From Thermobifida halotolerans (GTDB taxonomy: Bacteria; Actinomycetota; Actinomycetes; Streptosporangiales; Streptosporangiaceae), in contig NZ_CP063196.1 of NCBI RefSeq assembly GCF_003574835.2, forward strand, positions 4,402,001 to 4,466,000: a DNA stretch of 64,000 bases. The letters run 5' to 3'. The notes below the pieces were generated by a model, which was given only the letters and a program-made list of their open reading frames with translations, did not search any database and was not told where the DNA came from. Shown here one piece after another: positions 53,990-64,000 of the stretch. The position numbers and the translations under genes are program-made. How positions within the stretch are numbered: position 1 is the stretch's first letter; every line of letters starts with the position of its first letter.

Positions 53990-54916
53990 CTACTTACCGC
54001 CGGTCCTCTTGGACCTTGACTGCCTCTTCGGCTGCTTACGTTCGATCTTAGGCTGTTCCGGCTTCGCCGACGGCTGTTGCTGTCCGCGCTTCGCGAAGAG
54101 GCCCTTGCCCGTCACGGAGGGTTCGGCCCTGTCGCCTTCCTGGCTTCCGGGGGCCGGGAACCTGCGGTAGAGGAAGTGCTGCTGTCCCATGGTCCAGACG
54201 TTGGAGGTGACCCAGTAGATCAGGACACCGACCGGCATCGCCAGACCGAACAGACCGAACGCAGGCGCGAGATACATCATGATCTTCTGCGACTGCATCA
54301 TGGGGTTGTCTTCCATGCCCGGCTGCTTGAGCGTGCGGTTCATGCTCTGGCGCATGGTCAGGAAGGTCGTGGTGCCCATGATCACACAGGCGAGGGCGAT
54401 GATCACCTTGGCCATGATCGGATCGGCGCCGAACGCGGCCAGTTCGTCGGCCGAGGAGGTGAAGTGGGCGGCGATCGGCGCGCCGAAGATCAGGGCGCTC
54501 TGGGCGCTGTCGGCCAACTCCTGCGTGAAGCCGTACTTCGCCTGGCCCTCGGCCACCGTGCGGAGCACGTTGAAGAGCGCGAAGAAGACCGGCATCTGCA
54601 GCAGCAGCGGCAGGCAGCCCATGAGCGGGTTGGTCCCGCTCTCCTGGTAGATCTTCATCTGCTCCTGCTGCAGGCGCTGCTTGTCGTTCTTGTAGCGCTC
54701 ACGCAGTTTCAGGAGTTGGGGCTGTAGGTCCTGCATCTTCCGCTGCGTGTGCATCTGCTTCACGAACAGCGGGATCATCAGGACACGCACGAGGACGGTC
54801 AGGGTGACGATGGACAGTCCCCACGCCCATCCGCTGTCTGGGTCGAGGAAGGTGCTGAGACCGGAATGGATCCAGACCAGCACCTGGCCGACGATGTTGT
54901 AGAGCCAGTCCAGCAC
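53990..54916 (-). CDS. yidC: YidC/Oxa1 membrane protein insertase
   Basis: 308 residues from GTG. Core helices with the YidC motif (LSIVTLTVLVRVLMIPLFVKQMHTQRKMQDLQP, hydrophilic groove Arg) and the coiled-coil cytoplasmic loop. No Gram-negative periplasmic domain. Basic C-terminal tail (KRQSRSKRTGGK) for ribosome contact. It inserts membrane proteins with or without SecYEG. Confidence 0.95.
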   Translation of the reverse strand: MLDWLYNIVGQVLVWIHSGLSTFLDPDSGWAWGLSIVTLTVLVRVLMIPLFVKQMHTQRKMQDLQPQLLKLRERYKNDKQRLQQEQMKIYQESGTNPLMGCLPLLLQMPVFFALFNVLRTVAEGQAKYGFTQELADSAQSALIFGAPIAAHFTSSADELAAFGADPIMAKVIIALACVIMGTTTFLTMRQSMNRTLKQPGMEDNPMMQSQKIMMYLAPAFGLFGLAMPVGVLIYWVTSNVWTMGQQHFLYRRFPAPGSQEGDRAEPSVTGKGLFAKRGQQQPSAKPEQPKIERKQPKRQSRSKRTGGK

Positions 54917-54942
54917 CGGCTATCTCCCTTGGTTCTCTGACT

Positions 54943-55260
54943 TCACAGACCCGATGCTCCGGGCGAGGGCTCCCCGTCATCCCCGGGCTTCGTGTCACTG
55001 ATCTCTGTACCGGTCCCGCCCCTGCGCGGCGGGACCGGATCGAGCCCGCCGGGGTGGAACGGATGGCATCTGCCGAGTCTGCGGATGGTCAGCCACAGCC
55101 CGCGCCAGGCCCCGTGAACCCGCAGCGCCTCGACGGCGTAGTTGCTGCACGAAGGATAGAAACGACAGACGGGCGGGAGGAGAGGGCTGATGAACCGCTG
55201 GTAGCCCCGGATCGGCAGGATCAGCGCCCTGGCCAGGTGGGTGGGTCTGTCGTGTGTCAT
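54943..55260 (-). CDS. yidD: YidD membrane protein insertion efficiency factor
   Basis: 105 residues from ATG. The family core with an amphipathic start and [15 protein letters not shown]; a Gly/Pro tail of about 35 residues beyond the usual end. The start overlaps the rnpA stop by 4 bases. It aids YidC-dependent insertion. Confidence 0.93.
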   Translation of the reverse strand: MTHDRPTHLARALILPIRGYQRFISPLLPPVCRFYPSCSNYAVEALRVHGAWRGLWLTIRRLGRCHPFHPGGLDPVPPRRGGTGTEISDTKPGDDGEPSPGASGL

Positions 55261-55700
55261 TGGCTCGGCCGTTCTCCAGCTGCCGGAACGTTCGCGGTCG
55301 CGGCTCCGCGCGGTGTGCGGCTACGGCCCGCCGACCGTCCGCGAGGACGTGCCACCGCGCTCAGCGCACTGTCCAGCTGGGTTGCCAGCGCGTCGTATCC
55401 GAGAAGCGCGGATGCGGGTTTGGCCCGTACCACTAGCAGGCTACCCGCGCTCAGAGAGGCGATCCGATCGCGCATCAGATGGCGGAGTCGGCGCTGGACG
55501 CGCTTGCGGACCACCGCTCCTCCGACGGCCTTGCTGACGATGAACCCGACCCGGGGCGGTTGGGCCTCGTCCCGCTCGTCGCGGTGCTGCCGGGGAACGA
55601 ACAGGACGACGGTGAGAGCGTCTCGACCGGCTCGGCGCCCCTTGCGCATGGTGAGGTCGAAGTCGGCACTGCGCCGCATTCGGTTGCGCGGGGACAGCAT
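55257..55700 (-). CDS. rnpA: Ribonuclease P protein component
   Basis: 147 residues. Starts [25 protein letters not shown]; the RNR-type motif [26 protein letters not shown] binds RNase P RNA. A Ser/Arg/Pro tail of about 30 residues lies beyond the core. It precedes yidD with a 4-base overlap and follows rpmH. Confidence 0.95.
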   Translation of the reverse strand: MLSPRNRMRRSADFDLTMRKGRRAGRDALTVVLFVPRQHRDERDEAQPPRVGFIVSKAVGGAVVRKRVQRRLRHLMRDRIASLSAGSLLVVRAKPASALLGYDALATQLDSALSAVARPRGRSAGRSRTPRGAATANVPAAGERPSQ

Positions 55701-55784
55701 CGGATCGGAACACCCCCGGACACAGCAAGCGGACCGGCTGCCGAAGCGGGCAGACCGGTCCGTTGAACGTTTGACTGCTGACGC

Positions 55785-55928
55785 CTAGTGGCTGACGGTC
55801 AGCGCTTCGCGCCCCTTGCGCCGACGCGCGGCGATGATCGCGCGACCGGCACGGGTACGCATGCGCAGCCGGAAACCGTGGGTCTTGGCGCGACGCCGAT
55901 TGTTCGGCTGGTACGTACGCTTGCTCAC
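55785..55928 (-). CDS. rpmH: 50S ribosomal protein bL34
   Basis: A 47-codon gene from GTG (GGAG upstream) reading [19 protein letters not shown], then [20 protein letters not shown], and ending REALTVSH. This is the complete bL34 signature. Head of the rpmH-rnpA-yidD-yidC-jag transcript; the promoter lies in the oriC-proximal gap. Confidence 0.97.
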   Translation of the reverse strand: MSKRTYQPNNRRRAKTHGFRLRMRTRAGRAIIAARRRKGREALTVSH

Positions 55929-56726
55929 TGCTTAACTCCAGGGGCGTTCCGGAAGTACATACAACGGCGGACCGACTCGACGGTGTCGGTGGTCCATGTG
56001 TTCCTGCTGTTGCCGCGGGGACGCTCAGCTGGAACATCGCCCGCCCAGGTCGTCCCGCCATGAGCCTGTGGCGCGAGTCACGGGATGGCTCCCGGATCAC
56101 GTGGCACGAACGCACAGACGGACGCCGACGTAAGCACAAAGAAGATACGGGCTGAACTTGCGCTGGTCAAATCGGCCGCGCTCACCCGAACCGGTCGGGC
56201 CGGAGTTATCCACGAACCGAGCGGTCTGTGGAAAACCTCTGTCCACAGGCTGCGAGTTACGCACAACGGGACCTAAGCTGTGGATAACCTCGACCACACG
56301 CGACGGCCGTCCCGTCCCTCCCTACCCCCCGGGAACGCCGTGATCATCGAGGTTGCCCACAGGGTTTCAACTGGGAAATGTGGACAACCACAGGCTGTGG
56401 ACAACTCCACGGCAGGCTGTGGATAACGCAGTGGATAACTTGTGGACAGCAGGCAGAAGCTGTGGACTGCCGAGTCTCGGCACGGTCCGCACCGAGGAGG
56501 GAGACAGGAGCTCCATACACAGCAGGCTCCACAGAAATTGCCGAGTTACCCACAGAACACCGTTCGTAGTCACGTTTTGATCACTACGCTTCCCGAAGCT
56601 GTGGACAGACGGGAGGCGCCGTGTTTACCGGGACAATGGGTCGTCGTGTGACCCGTGCGATCCTCCCTGGAACGGGGACTCGGCCGGTAGGACACCGTTG
56701 GAAGGGGCGAAGCATGGAAGGCCGCC
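55929..56726. other. Origin-proximal region, rpmH to dnaA, with DnaA boxes
   Basis: About 800 bases without genes. At least 12 sites within one or two mismatches of TTGTCCACA/TTATCCACA: e.g. 56206, 56239, 56279, 56353, 56379, 56396, 56418, 56430, 56441, 56461, 56546, 56600 (start bases; several on the reverse strand). Densest at 56379-56469. It holds the divergent rpmH and dnaA promoters, so the boxes may regulate dnaA as well as form part of the origin. Confidence 0.8.
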
Positions 56727-58550
56727 ATGTCTGAGGGACAGATCAACCTCGCGATGGTGTGGTCGAGCGTGTTGGAGAACCTCGACAACAACAGCCTTCC
56801 TCCCCAGCAGCGGGCCTGGCTGCCACAGACCAGGCCCCTGGGGCTCATCGAGGACACCGCGCTGCTCGCCGCTCCCAACGAGTTCGCCAAGGAGATCCTG
56901 GAGACCCGACTGCGGCCGGCCATCAGCCAGGCGCTCTCCGCCGAGCTGGGCCGCGAGATCAGGGTCGCCGTCACCGTGGACCCGACCGCGGTCCCCCCGC
57001 CGGCGCCCACCGGCCCGGGTTTCGGAACACCGGAGAGCCGACGGCCCGGCTCCGAACAGGCCCCACCGCCCGGCTGGGACGGTCCCCCCCGCAACGACGC
57101 CGTCCGCCAATCCGCCTGGTCGCAGCAGCCGGCGCTGCTGCCCGACCCCTCGGACTCCTCCCGCTTCGACGAGTCCGGTCGAGAAGAGCCCGCTCCAGGA
57201 CGGCAGTCCACCCCTTCCCACGGCCAGGACCTGCTCGCCGCGGGATGGGACGGCGCCCCGGGCGGCCGCGGCCTTCCCGACGCGGAGGCCGACCCCCGCT
57301 ACCGAAGCTGGGACAGTGCTGCCCACTGGGATCCGCCCAACCGCTGGGAGACCCCGCGCTCCTGGGAGAACGCCCACCGCTCCGATCCCGGAAACCCCCC
57401 GCAGGACGCGGCGGGGGAACACGGTGCGCCCGCCGCGGACCAGCCCTCCGTGGCGCCTCCGCCCGGCGCGCCCGAGCCGGGGGACGCCTCCGCCGCGAAC
57501 AAACCCGTCGGTCCCGGACGGCTGAACCCCAAATACACCTTCGACACCTTCGTCATCGGTTCCAGCAACCGTTTCGCGCACGCCGCGGCGGTGGCCGTCG
57601 CAGAGGCTCCGGCCAAGGCGTACAACCCGCTGTTCGTCTACGGCGGTTCCGGCCTGGGCAAGACCCACCTGCTGCACGCGATCGGCCACTACACCCAGCG
57701 TCTCTACGACGGCGCGCGCGTGCGCTACGTCAGTTCCGAGGAGTTCACCAACGAGTTCATCAACTCCATCCGGGACGGCAAGGCCGACGGTTTCCGTCGC
57801 CGCTACCGGGACATCGACGTGCTGCTGGTCGACGACATCCAGTTCCTGGAGAACAAGGAGCAGACGCAGGAGGAGTTCTTCCACACCTTCAACACCCTGC
57901 ACAACTCCAACAAGCAGATCGTCATCTCCTCGGACCGGCCGCCGAAGCAGCTCGTCACCCTCGAGGACCGGCTGCGCAACCGGTTCGAGTGGGGACTGAT
58001 CACCGACGTCCAGCCGCCCGAGCTGGAGACGCGGATCGCGATCCTGCGCAAGAAGGCCGCGCAGGAGGGGCTTGCCGCTCCCCCGGAAGTGCTGGAGTTC
58101 ATCGCCAGCAAGATCTCCACCAACATCCGGGAGCTGGAGGGGGCGCTGATCAGGGTCACCGCGTTCGCCAGCCTGAACCGGCAGTCGGTCGACCTGCACC
58201 TGACCGGCATCGTGCTGCGGGACCTGATCCCCAGCGACGAGGTCCCCGAGATCACGGCGACGGAGATCATGGCGCAGACCGCCTCGTACTTCGGTCTGAC
58301 CCCCGAGGACCTGTGCGGGACCTCTCGTTCCCGGGTCCTGGTCACCGCACGCCAGATCGCGATGTACCTGTGCCGGGAGCTCACCGACCTGTCACTGCCC
58401 AAGATCGGCCAGCAGTTCGGGGGGCGGGACCACACCACGGTCATGCACGCCGACCGTAAGATCCGCTCTCTCATGGCGGAGCGCCGTTCCATCTACAACC
58501 AGGTCACCGAACTCACCAACCGGATCAAGCAGCAGTCCCACAACATCTGA
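56727..58550 (+). CDS. dnaA: Chromosomal replication initiator DnaA
   Basis: 607 residues from ATG, GGAAGG upstream. Domain I about 1-85. A very long Pro/Gly-rich domain II linker (about 86-265) is typical of high-GC actinobacteria. The domain III AAA+ has Walker [16 protein letters not shown] and Walker [11 protein letters not shown]. Domain IV has the DNA-recognition motif [15 protein letters not shown]. It binds DnaA boxes on both sides of the gene and melts the origin. Confidence 0.97.
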   Translation: MSEGQINLAMVWSSVLENLDNNSLPPQQRAWLPQTRPLGLIEDTALLAAPNEFAKEILETRLRPAISQALSAELGREIRVAVTVDPTAVPPPAPTGPGFGTPESRRPGSEQAPPPGWDGPPRNDAVRQSAWSQQPALLPDPSDSSRFDESGREEPAPGRQSTPSHGQDLLAAGWDGAPGGRGLPDAEADPRYRSWDSAAHWDPPNRWETPRSWENAHRSDPGNPPQDAAGEHGAPAADQPSVAPPPGAPEPGDASAANKPVGPGRLNPKYTFDTFVIGSSNRFAHAAAVAVAEAPAKAYNPLFVYGGSGLGKTHLLHAIGHYTQRLYDGARVRYVSSEEFTNEFINSIRDGKADGFRRRYRDIDVLLVDDIQFLENKEQTQEEFFHTFNTLHNSNKQIVISSDRPPKQLVTLEDRLRNRFEWGLITDVQPPELETRIAILRKKAAQEGLAAPPEVLEFIASKISTNIRELEGALIRVTAFASLNRQSVDLHLTGIVLRDLIPSDEVPEITATEIMAQTASYFGLTPEDLCGTSRSRVLVTARQIAMYLCRELTDLSLPKIGQQFGGRDHTTVMHADRKIRSLMAERRSIYNQVTELTNRIKQQSHNI

Positions 58551-59321
58551 GCACTCCGCGGCCCGTGCTCCGAGCCGTCCCGCGGGTTTCTCCGGGAAGG
58601 GCAAAGGGAGAACAAAGACCGCGAGCCACCGCTGTGAGGCCGGTCACTTCATGGCGGCTCGTGGTCCGCGCCCACCTGTCCGCCTCCTGGTTCCGGATGT
58701 CCTCTAGCACATCCCAAGCTGTGGATAAGCCGTGGATAACCCTGGGGATAAACCACGATTTCCTGTGGACGCCCTGTGGACACGCTGTGTATAACCAGCC
58801 ACGACATCCGGTCACCCGATGACAGGATCTGTGGGTAAAGTCGTGGATAACCTGTGGACGATCTGTGGATGACCTGGGGACAACCACCCTCCGTCCACAG
58901 CCGGACGACTTTTCCACAGCCGACATCCACAGGTTCTGTGGACAGAAATCTCTGTGGTGAGCTGCAGAAACAAGGGTTGTCCACAGTATCCACAGGCCCT
59001 ATTACTACTGCGCCACATAAAGAGATCTCGTGGCTTCGTAAACAGGCTCGGCCCGTTTCTGTGGACAACGCCTCCCGGACCGTCGCTCCGACACGGCCGC
59101 CCTCCCCACCCCGCCAGACGAGAGCAGCAACCTCTGACAGGCCCCTCGACACGCGCACGTTCGGGTCCGAATCGGGGTACCGTTGTGAACTCACCCCCCT
59201 TAGCGCCCTGACCGACATCCCGACGCGGGTGGTCCCGTCCGTCGGCCTCAGGAACGCCGACACGTGCGACCCAGGGCGTCGGTCGGCGGTTTCGTGGTAG
59301 TCGAGGAAAGAGAGACCGATC
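58551..59321. other. oriC: Replication origin oriC, dnaA to dnaN
   Basis: A gene-free 771-base region holding at least 17 DnaA-box-like nonamers, e.g. at 58720, 58731, 58764, 58775, 58830, 58842, 58853, 58864, 58891, 58910, 58923, 58937, 58977 (perfect TTGTCCACA), 58986 and 59060. In Streptomyces oriC lies here. An AT-richer stretch at 58995-59045 could be the unwinding element. Confidence 0.85.
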
Positions 59322-60464
59322 GTGAAGTTCCGGGTCGAACGCGACGTGCTCGCGGACGCCGTCGCCTGGACCGCTCGCACCCTGCCGGTCCGGCCGTCGG
59401 TGCCCGTCCTCGCCGGAATGCTGCTGGACGCCGAGGACGACGGCGGACAGCAGCGGCTCAGGCTGTCCAGCTTCGACTACGAGGTCTCCGCCCAGGTGTC
59501 GGTCGACGTCGACATCGACGAGCCGGGCAGGACTCTCGTGTCGGGCAAGCTCCTCGCCGAGATCGTGCGCAACCTTCCTCCACAGACTGTGGAGGTCGGC
59601 ACCGACGGAGCCAAGGTCGTCGTCTCCTGCGGCAGCGCGAGGTTCACGATCCTCACCCTCCCCGTGGAGGACTACCCGACCCTTCCCGCCATGCCATCGT
59701 TGACCGGATCGGTGCTCAGCGACGCCTTCGCCGCCGCCGTCAGCCAGGTCGCGGTCGCCGCCGGACGCGACGACACGCTGCCGATGCTCACCGGCGTCCG
59801 GGTGGAGATCGAGGGCTCCACCGTGACCCTGGCCTCCACCGACCGCTACCGGCTGGCCGTGCGTGAACTCACCTGGACTCCCGAGAACCCCGACGTGTCC
59901 GCGGTCGCGCTGGTGCCGGCCAAGACCCTCGCCGACACCGCCAAGTCCCTGACCGGCGGCGCCCAGGTGTCCATCGCCCTGTCCAGCGCCGACAACGGCG
60001 GAGAGGGCATGATCGGCTTCGAGGGCGGCGGTCGACGCACCACCACCCGACTGCTCGACGGAGAGTTCCCCAAGTACCGCAAGCTGCTGCCGGAGTCGTT
60101 CAACTCGGTCGCCGAGGTGCAGAAGGCGGAGTTCATCGAGGCGGTCAAGCGCGTCTCACTGGTCGCCGAACGCAACACGCCGCTGCGGCTGGCCTTCAGC
60201 GGCGGTCAACTGGTACTCGAAGCCGGCACCGGTGAGGAGGCCCAGGCGGTCGAGACGCTGGAGGCGTCTCTCGAAGGCGACGACATCCAGATCGCCTTCA
60301 ACTCCACCTTCCTCCTCGACGGTCTGAACGCCATCGAGTCCGACGTGGCTCACCTGCAGTTCACCACCTCCACCAAACCGGCCATCATCACCGGCAAGCC
60401 CGCCGACGACGCGACCGCGTCGGACTACCGGTACCTGATCATGCCCGTGCGGCTGTCCGGCTGA
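59322..60464 (+). CDS. dnaN: DNA polymerase III beta subunit (sliding clamp)
   Basis: 380 residues from GTG with GAGGAAAG upstream. Three clamp domains, starting MKFRVERDVLADAVAWTARTLP; the C-terminal LIMPVRL motif is conserved. It tethers the replicative polymerase to DNA. Classical position after oriC. Confidence 0.97.
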   Translation: MKFRVERDVLADAVAWTARTLPVRPSVPVLAGMLLDAEDDGGQQRLRLSSFDYEVSAQVSVDVDIDEPGRTLVSGKLLAEIVRNLPPQTVEVGTDGAKVVVSCGSARFTILTLPVEDYPTLPAMPSLTGSVLSDAFAAAVSQVAVAAGRDDTLPMLTGVRVEIEGSTVTLASTDRYRLAVRELTWTPENPDVSAVALVPAKTLADTAKSLTGGAQVSIALSSADNGGEGMIGFEGGGRRTTTRLLDGEFPKYRKLLPESFNSVAEVQKAEFIEAVKRVSLVAERNTPLRLAFSGGQLVLEAGTGEEAQAVETLEASLEGDDIQIAFNSTFLLDGLNAIESDVAHLQFTTSTKPAIITGKPADDATASDYRYLIMPVRLSG

Positions 60465-60527
60465 CCGAAGCCGCGAGCCGGTTCCTCCACCTATCCACAG
60501 ACTGGGCACGAGTAAGGAAACACGAGC

Positions 60528-61409
60528 ATGCAACTCGGCATGATCGGCCTCGGCAAGATGGGCGGCAACATGGCCGCGCGGCTCCGTGACAAGGGCCACG
60601 ACGTCATCGGTTTCGACTTCGATCCCCAGGTGCGCGACGTCGGGTCGGTCACCGAACTCGTCGAGCGGCTGGCCGCGCCGCGAATCGTGTGGCTGATGGT
60701 TCCGGCCGGCGAGCCCACCCGGAGCAGCATCCGCGAACTCGGCGAACTGCTGGCGCCCGGCGACCTCGTCATCGAGGGCGGCAACTCCCACTACCGGGAC
60801 GACCGCGAGCATGCCGCGGAACTCGCGCGGCGCGGTGTCGAGTACCTCGACGCCGGTGTCAGCGGCGGTGTCTGGGGACGGGAGAACGGCTACGGCATCA
60901 TGGTCGGCGGCTCCCCCGAGAGCGTGGAGCGGGCCAGACCGGTCTTCGACGCGCTCACCCCCGACAATGGCGGAGGGTTCGTGCACGCCGGATCGGTCGG
61001 CGCCGGGCACTTCGTCAAGATGGTCCACAACGGCATCGAGTACGGCATGATGCAGGCCTTCGCCGAGGGCTACGAACTCATGGCCGCCTCCGGGATCGTC
61101 GACGACGTCCCCGGAACCCTCGCCAGTTGGCGCGAGGGCACGGTGGTGCGCTCCTGGCTGCTGGACCTTCTGGTCCGCGCCCTCGACGAGGATCCCGGGC
61201 TGGAGCGGCTGCGCGGGTACGCCGAGGACTCCGGCGAGGGACGCTGGACCGTCCAGGCCGCCGTGGACCACGCGGTTCCCGCCCCGGTCATCACCGCGGC
61301 CCTGTACGCCCGGTTCGCCTCACGGCAGGAGGACAGTCCGGCGATGAAGGTCATCGCGGCGCTGCGCAACCAGTTCGGTGGACACGCGGTGACCAAGGCC
61401 GAGGAATAG
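60528..61409 (+). CDS. gnd: 6-phosphogluconate dehydrogenase (short form)
   Basis: 293 residues. Rossmann motif [19 protein letters not shown], substrate motifs [11 protein letters not shown] and [27 protein letters not shown]. The short form lacks the second C-terminal helix bundle of the 470-residue enzyme and is usually NAD-dependent. It decarboxylates 6-phosphogluconate to ribulose-5-phosphate. Its place between dnaN and recF is standard in Streptomyces-like chromosomes. Confidence 0.94.
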   Translation: MQLGMIGLGKMGGNMAARLRDKGHDVIGFDFDPQVRDVGSVTELVERLAAPRIVWLMVPAGEPTRSSIRELGELLAPGDLVIEGGNSHYRDDREHAAELARRGVEYLDAGVSGGVWGRENGYGIMVGGSPESVERARPVFDALTPDNGGGFVHAGSVGAGHFVKMVHNGIEYGMMQAFAEGYELMAASGIVDDVPGTLASWREGTVVRSWLLDLLVRALDEDPGLERLRGYAEDSGEGRWTVQAAVDHAVPAPVITAALYARFASRQEDSPAMKVIAALRNQFGGHAVTKAEE

Positions 61410-61419
61410 CCCCGCGGCG

Positions 61420-61436
61420 GTCCACAGTCTGTGGAC
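61420..61436. other. Inverted DnaA-box-like pair upstream of recF
   Basis: GTCCACAGTCTGTGGAC, a perfect 17-base palindrome made of two DnaA-like half boxes, 77 bases before recF. A second such pair, GTCCACAGCTTGTGGAC (62249-62265), lies in the recF gene. Confidence 0.5.
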
Positions 61437-61512
61437 GACACGGTCGCCCCACGCCTCCCGGGTCCGCGCACACGGCCGCGCGGACCCGGTCCGCTTCTGT
61501 AGGAGCAGCCAG

Positions 61513-62649
61513 ATGTACGTCTCCCATCTGCAGTTGGCCGACTACCGGTCCTACGAGACCGCGTACCTGGAGTTGGAGCCGGGGATCAGCACCTTCGTCG
61601 GTCCCAACGGACACGGCAAGACCAACCTGTTCGAGGCGATCGGCTATGTCGCCACGCACGGCAGCCACCGTGTGGCCAACGACGCTCCTCTCGTCCGCAG
61701 GGGAGCACAACGGGCGGTCATCCGGGCGGCCGTGGTCCGGCACGACCAGCGCACCCTCATCGAACTGGAGATCAACCCGGGGCGGGCCAACCGCGCCCGG
61801 TTGAACCGCTCTGCGGGCACCCGCCCGAGGGACGTGCTGGGCATTCTGCGGACCGTGCTGTTCGCACCCGAGGACCTGGCCCTCGTCAAGGGAGACCCGG
61901 GGGAGCGTCGCCGATTCCTGGACGACCTGCTGGTCGCCCGGGCGCCCCGGTACGCGGGGGTCCGCTCCGACTACGAACGGGTGCTCAAGCAGCGCAACGC
62001 CCTGCTCAAATCGGCCTCGGCCCGGTACCTCAACCAGCGGAGCGAACCGGACCTGTCGACCCTGGACGTGTGGGACGAGCACCTGGCCGACACCGGCGCC
62101 GAACTGCTGGCGGCGCGCCTGACACTGGTGGCCGAAATGCAGCCGCTGGTCGCCAAGGCCTACGGTGAGCTCACCTCGTCCGGAGGACCGCCCACCCTGC
62201 ACTACCGCTGCTCCGCGGTGCCCGAGGGGGGCACTGTGACCGCGGACCGTCCACAGCTTGTGGACGCCCTGCGCGGCGCACTGACCGAGGCGCGCCCCCA
62301 GGAGTTGCGGCGCGGGGTCAGTCTCGTGGGGCCGCACCGCGACGACCTGCAGTTGCGCCTGAACGACCTGCCCGCCAGGGGCTACGCCAGCCAGGGCGAG
62401 TCGTGGTCCTACGCGCTGGCGCTGCGGCTCGCCGGGTTCGAACTGCTGCGAGCCGACGGCGACGATCCGGTGCTCGTCCTCGACGACGTCTTCGCCGAAC
62501 TCGACGCCGAGCGCCGACGGCGGCTGGCCGAGCACGTCCGCACCGCCGAGCAGGTCCTGGTGAGCGCGGCGGTGCCCGGCGACGTTCCCGAGGAGTTGTC
62601 GGGCGCGCGGTTCAGAGTCCGGGATGGAGTGGTGGAACGTGAACAGTGA
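61513..62649 (+). CDS. recF: DNA replication/repair protein RecF
   Basis: 378 residues from ATG, GGAG upstream. Walker [16 protein letters not shown] (about residues 33-47), SMC-like signature [14 protein letters not shown] and Walker [13 protein letters not shown]. It loads RecA at gaps with RecO and RecR. Its stop overlaps the next gene by 11 bases. Confidence 0.95.
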   Translation: MYVSHLQLADYRSYETAYLELEPGISTFVGPNGHGKTNLFEAIGYVATHGSHRVANDAPLVRRGAQRAVIRAAVVRHDQRTLIELEINPGRANRARLNRSAGTRPRDVLGILRTVLFAPEDLALVKGDPGERRRFLDDLLVARAPRYAGVRSDYERVLKQRNALLKSASARYLNQRSEPDLSTLDVWDEHLADTGAELLAARLTLVAEMQPLVAKAYGELTSSGGPPTLHYRCSAVPEGGTVTADRPQLVDALRGALTEARPQELRRGVSLVGPHRDDLQLRLNDLPARGYASQGESWSYALALRLAGFELLRADGDDPVLVLDDVFAELDAERRRRLAEHVRTAEQVLVSAAVPGDVPEELSGARFRVRDGVVEREQ

Positions 62650-63160
62650 GCACCGGCCGCGGCGGCCCGACTCCCCACAGCCTGTGGACGGAGATCCGTC
62701 CCCCAGCGGTCCCAGCGGTATCGAGCGGGCCCGTCAGGCCCTGGCCAAGGCCCGCGCCGAGGCCAGGGCCCGCGGCGCCGCCGCACCGCAGACACACTCC
62801 CGCAGACCCCGGCGCGGTTCCACGAGACGGCGCGGCGAACCGCAGTTGTTCGGCGACGCCGTGCGCTCCTGGCTGATCGAGCACGGCTGGCAGGAGCAGG
62901 TGGCCGTCGGCGGTGTCTTCGGACGCTGGTCCCAGATCGTCGGTGAGAGCCTGGCCGAACACGTGCGGCCCCAGACCTACGCCGACGGTGAACTGGTGGT
63001 GGCGGTCGACTCCGCGGCCTGGGCGACCCAGGTGCGCGCCATGTCCCCCCAGTTGGTGCGGCGACTCAACGAGGAACTCGGGCACGGAACCGTACGCGTC
63101 ATCAGGGTCGCCACCCCGGGAAGCCGACGCGGAAACCGAGGTCAGTGGCGGGTGCGCTGA
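62639..63160 (+). CDS. DciA-like DUF721 protein
   Basis: 173 residues from GTG 62639, chosen for GGAG upstream (an ATG at 62624 is possible). N-terminal about 70 residues are Pro/Arg-rich. The DUF721 domain (about 75-165; [34 protein letters not shown]) resembles DciA, the ancestral replicative helicase loader. Position between recF and gyrB is conserved in actinobacteria and fits a replication role. Confidence 0.87.
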   Translation: MNSEHRPRRPDSPQPVDGDPSPSGPSGIERARQALAKARAEARARGAAAPQTHSRRPRRGSTRRRGEPQLFGDAVRSWLIEHGWQEQVAVGGVFGRWSQIVGESLAEHVRPQTYADGELVVAVDSAAWATQVRAMSPQLVRRLNEELGHGTVRVIRVATPGSRRGNRGQWRVR

Positions 63161-63527
63161 GGGCGGCCGGCCACCGCGGAACCGTTCCGCGACGATCGGA
63201 CGGCGTTGTCCCGGGCGGACAGCACTGATTTGGTCGCGGAGTTCCCGCCAGGGCGGGGCGCGTGTGGGGACTCGGCTCCCGCTCCGTTCGTTCGTTGAAG
63301 GCCGTCACAGGGCCGCAGATGCGACTTTCAGGCCGTGCGCACGGTATCATGGAGGCAGTTCTATGGACGCCTCCACCGACAGGGACCGCACCAAGAGCGG
63401 GGTACCGGGAATCGGGGTCGCAGCAGCGTCTTGGCGGGGGCGTGGCAGCGCGTTTCGCCTGGGTCGCCGTGTGTCCGCCGATTGTCATGCGGCTGGTCGG
63501 CGTCCCCGGCAGGAGGGTGTTTCCAAC
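63161..63527. other. Leader region upstream of gyrB
   Basis: 367 bases without a supported gene. It must hold the gyrB promoter, possibly with a supercoiling-sensitive element; I see no clear hexamers. GTG at 63471 is in frame with gyrB and could extend it by 19 residues. Confidence 0.4.
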
Positions 63528-64000
63528 TTGGCCTACGACGCGCGATCAATCACGGTTTTGGAAGGCCTCGAAGCGGTACGCAAACGCCCCGGCATGTACA
63601 TCGGCTCCACGGGGGAGCGCGGGCTGCACCATCTCGTCTACGAGGTTGTGGACAACTCCGTGGACGAGGCGCTCGCCGGGTACGCGACCGCCATCGAGGT
63701 CACACTGCTGGCCGACGGCGGGGTACGGGTGGCCGACAACGGGCGCGGTATCCCGGTCGACCCGCATCCGGTGGAGAAGCGGCCCGCGGTGGAACTCGTT
63801 CTGACCACCCTGCACGCGGGCGGCAAGTTCGACAGCAAGTCCTATGCGGTCTCCGGAGGGCTGCACGGAGTCGGCGTCTCCGTGGTCAACGCCCTGTCCA
63901 CCCGGCTCGAGGTGGAGGTCCGCAGGGACGGGTACGTGTGGACGCAGTGCTACGAGATGACCCAGCCGGTGACCGATCTCACCAGGGGCGAGTCCACCGA
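63528..64000 (+). CDS. gyrB: DNA gyrase subunit B (cut by window end)
   Basis: At least 157 residues visible; the gene continues beyond the window. The TTG start has AGGAGG at 63511-63516. GHKL ATPase motifs: [37 protein letters not shown] (Mg/ATP Asn), [12 protein letters not shown], and [15 protein letters not shown]. It is the ATPase subunit that introduces negative supercoils with GyrA. Confidence 0.95.
   Translation, partial: MAYDARSITVLEGLEAVRKRPGMYIGSTGERGLHHLVYEVVDNSVDEALAGYATAIEVTLLADGGVRVADNGRGIPVDPHPVEKRPAVELVLTTLHAGGKFDSKSYAVSGGLHGVGVSVVNALSTRLEVEVRRDGYVWTQCYEMTQPVTDLTRGEST

Noticed and set aside
63262-63804. 180-codon plus-strand frame crossing the gyrB start
   Set aside because: Overlaps gyrB in another frame; the gyrB GHKL motifs identify the true frame.

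Overview
The window comes from a high-GC actinomycete chromosome. It includes the replication origin and the conserved gene order of actinobacterial oriC regions. I cannot assign a species. The gene content and order (crtYTU, a conservon, separate mycobacterial-type MurJ and pseudokinase genes, SigR-like trxBA) fit the Streptosporangiales/Nocardiopsaceae or a Streptomyces relative. Much of the window is housekeeping core, interspersed with accessory islands.

Layout. 1-3.8 kb: a sulfur/persulfide detoxification cluster (CsoR/CstR-type repressor, two rhodaneses, TauE exporter, persulfide dioxygenase-rhodanese) with four similar operator-like boxes. 3.9-6.6 kb: a GlxA-type AraC regulator overlapping a DJ-1 protein, then a secreted DUF4352-like protein. 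6.7-13 kb: ATP-dependent urea degradation (urea carboxylase and allophanate hydrolase) with a GntR regulator. 13-16.5 kb: aromatic carotenoid genes crtY, crtT, crtU. 16.6-18.8 kb: MATE transporter and Tat-exported PGRP amidase. 19-25 kb: rplI-rpsR-ssb-rpsF, a GT87 glycosyltransferase and a class A PBP, all leftward. 25.8-27.5 kb: PadR regulator and inositol-phosphate synthase. 27.8-30.7 kb: membrane protein, MFS transporter, esterase.

30.8-36.5 kb: a conservon (CvnA-B-C-D: histidine kinase, roadblock, DUF742, small GTPase) followed in the same direction by three styrene-monooxygenase-like flavoprotein copies: two intact and one internally deleted. 37.2-48.6 kb: cca, then a DUF6049 protein, two tandem MurJ flippases, a pseudokinase with an extracellular domain, an ECF sigma factor and its anti-sigma factor. 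48.8-50.1 kb: trxB-trxA behind a SigR-type promoter.

50.3-55.9 kb: parB, parA, rsmG, jag, yidC, yidD, rnpA, rpmH, all leftward. 56.7-64 kb: dnaA, dnaN, gnd, recF, dciA-like and gyrB (cut by the window end), all rightward. The divergence at rpmH/dnaA, and DnaA boxes on both sides of dnaA, place the origin at about 56-59 kb. Five parS or parS-like sites are present. One lies inside a terminator hairpin, two near the 5' end of parA, one in a palindromic trxA-parB intergenic region, and one far away inside the allophanate hydrolase gene.
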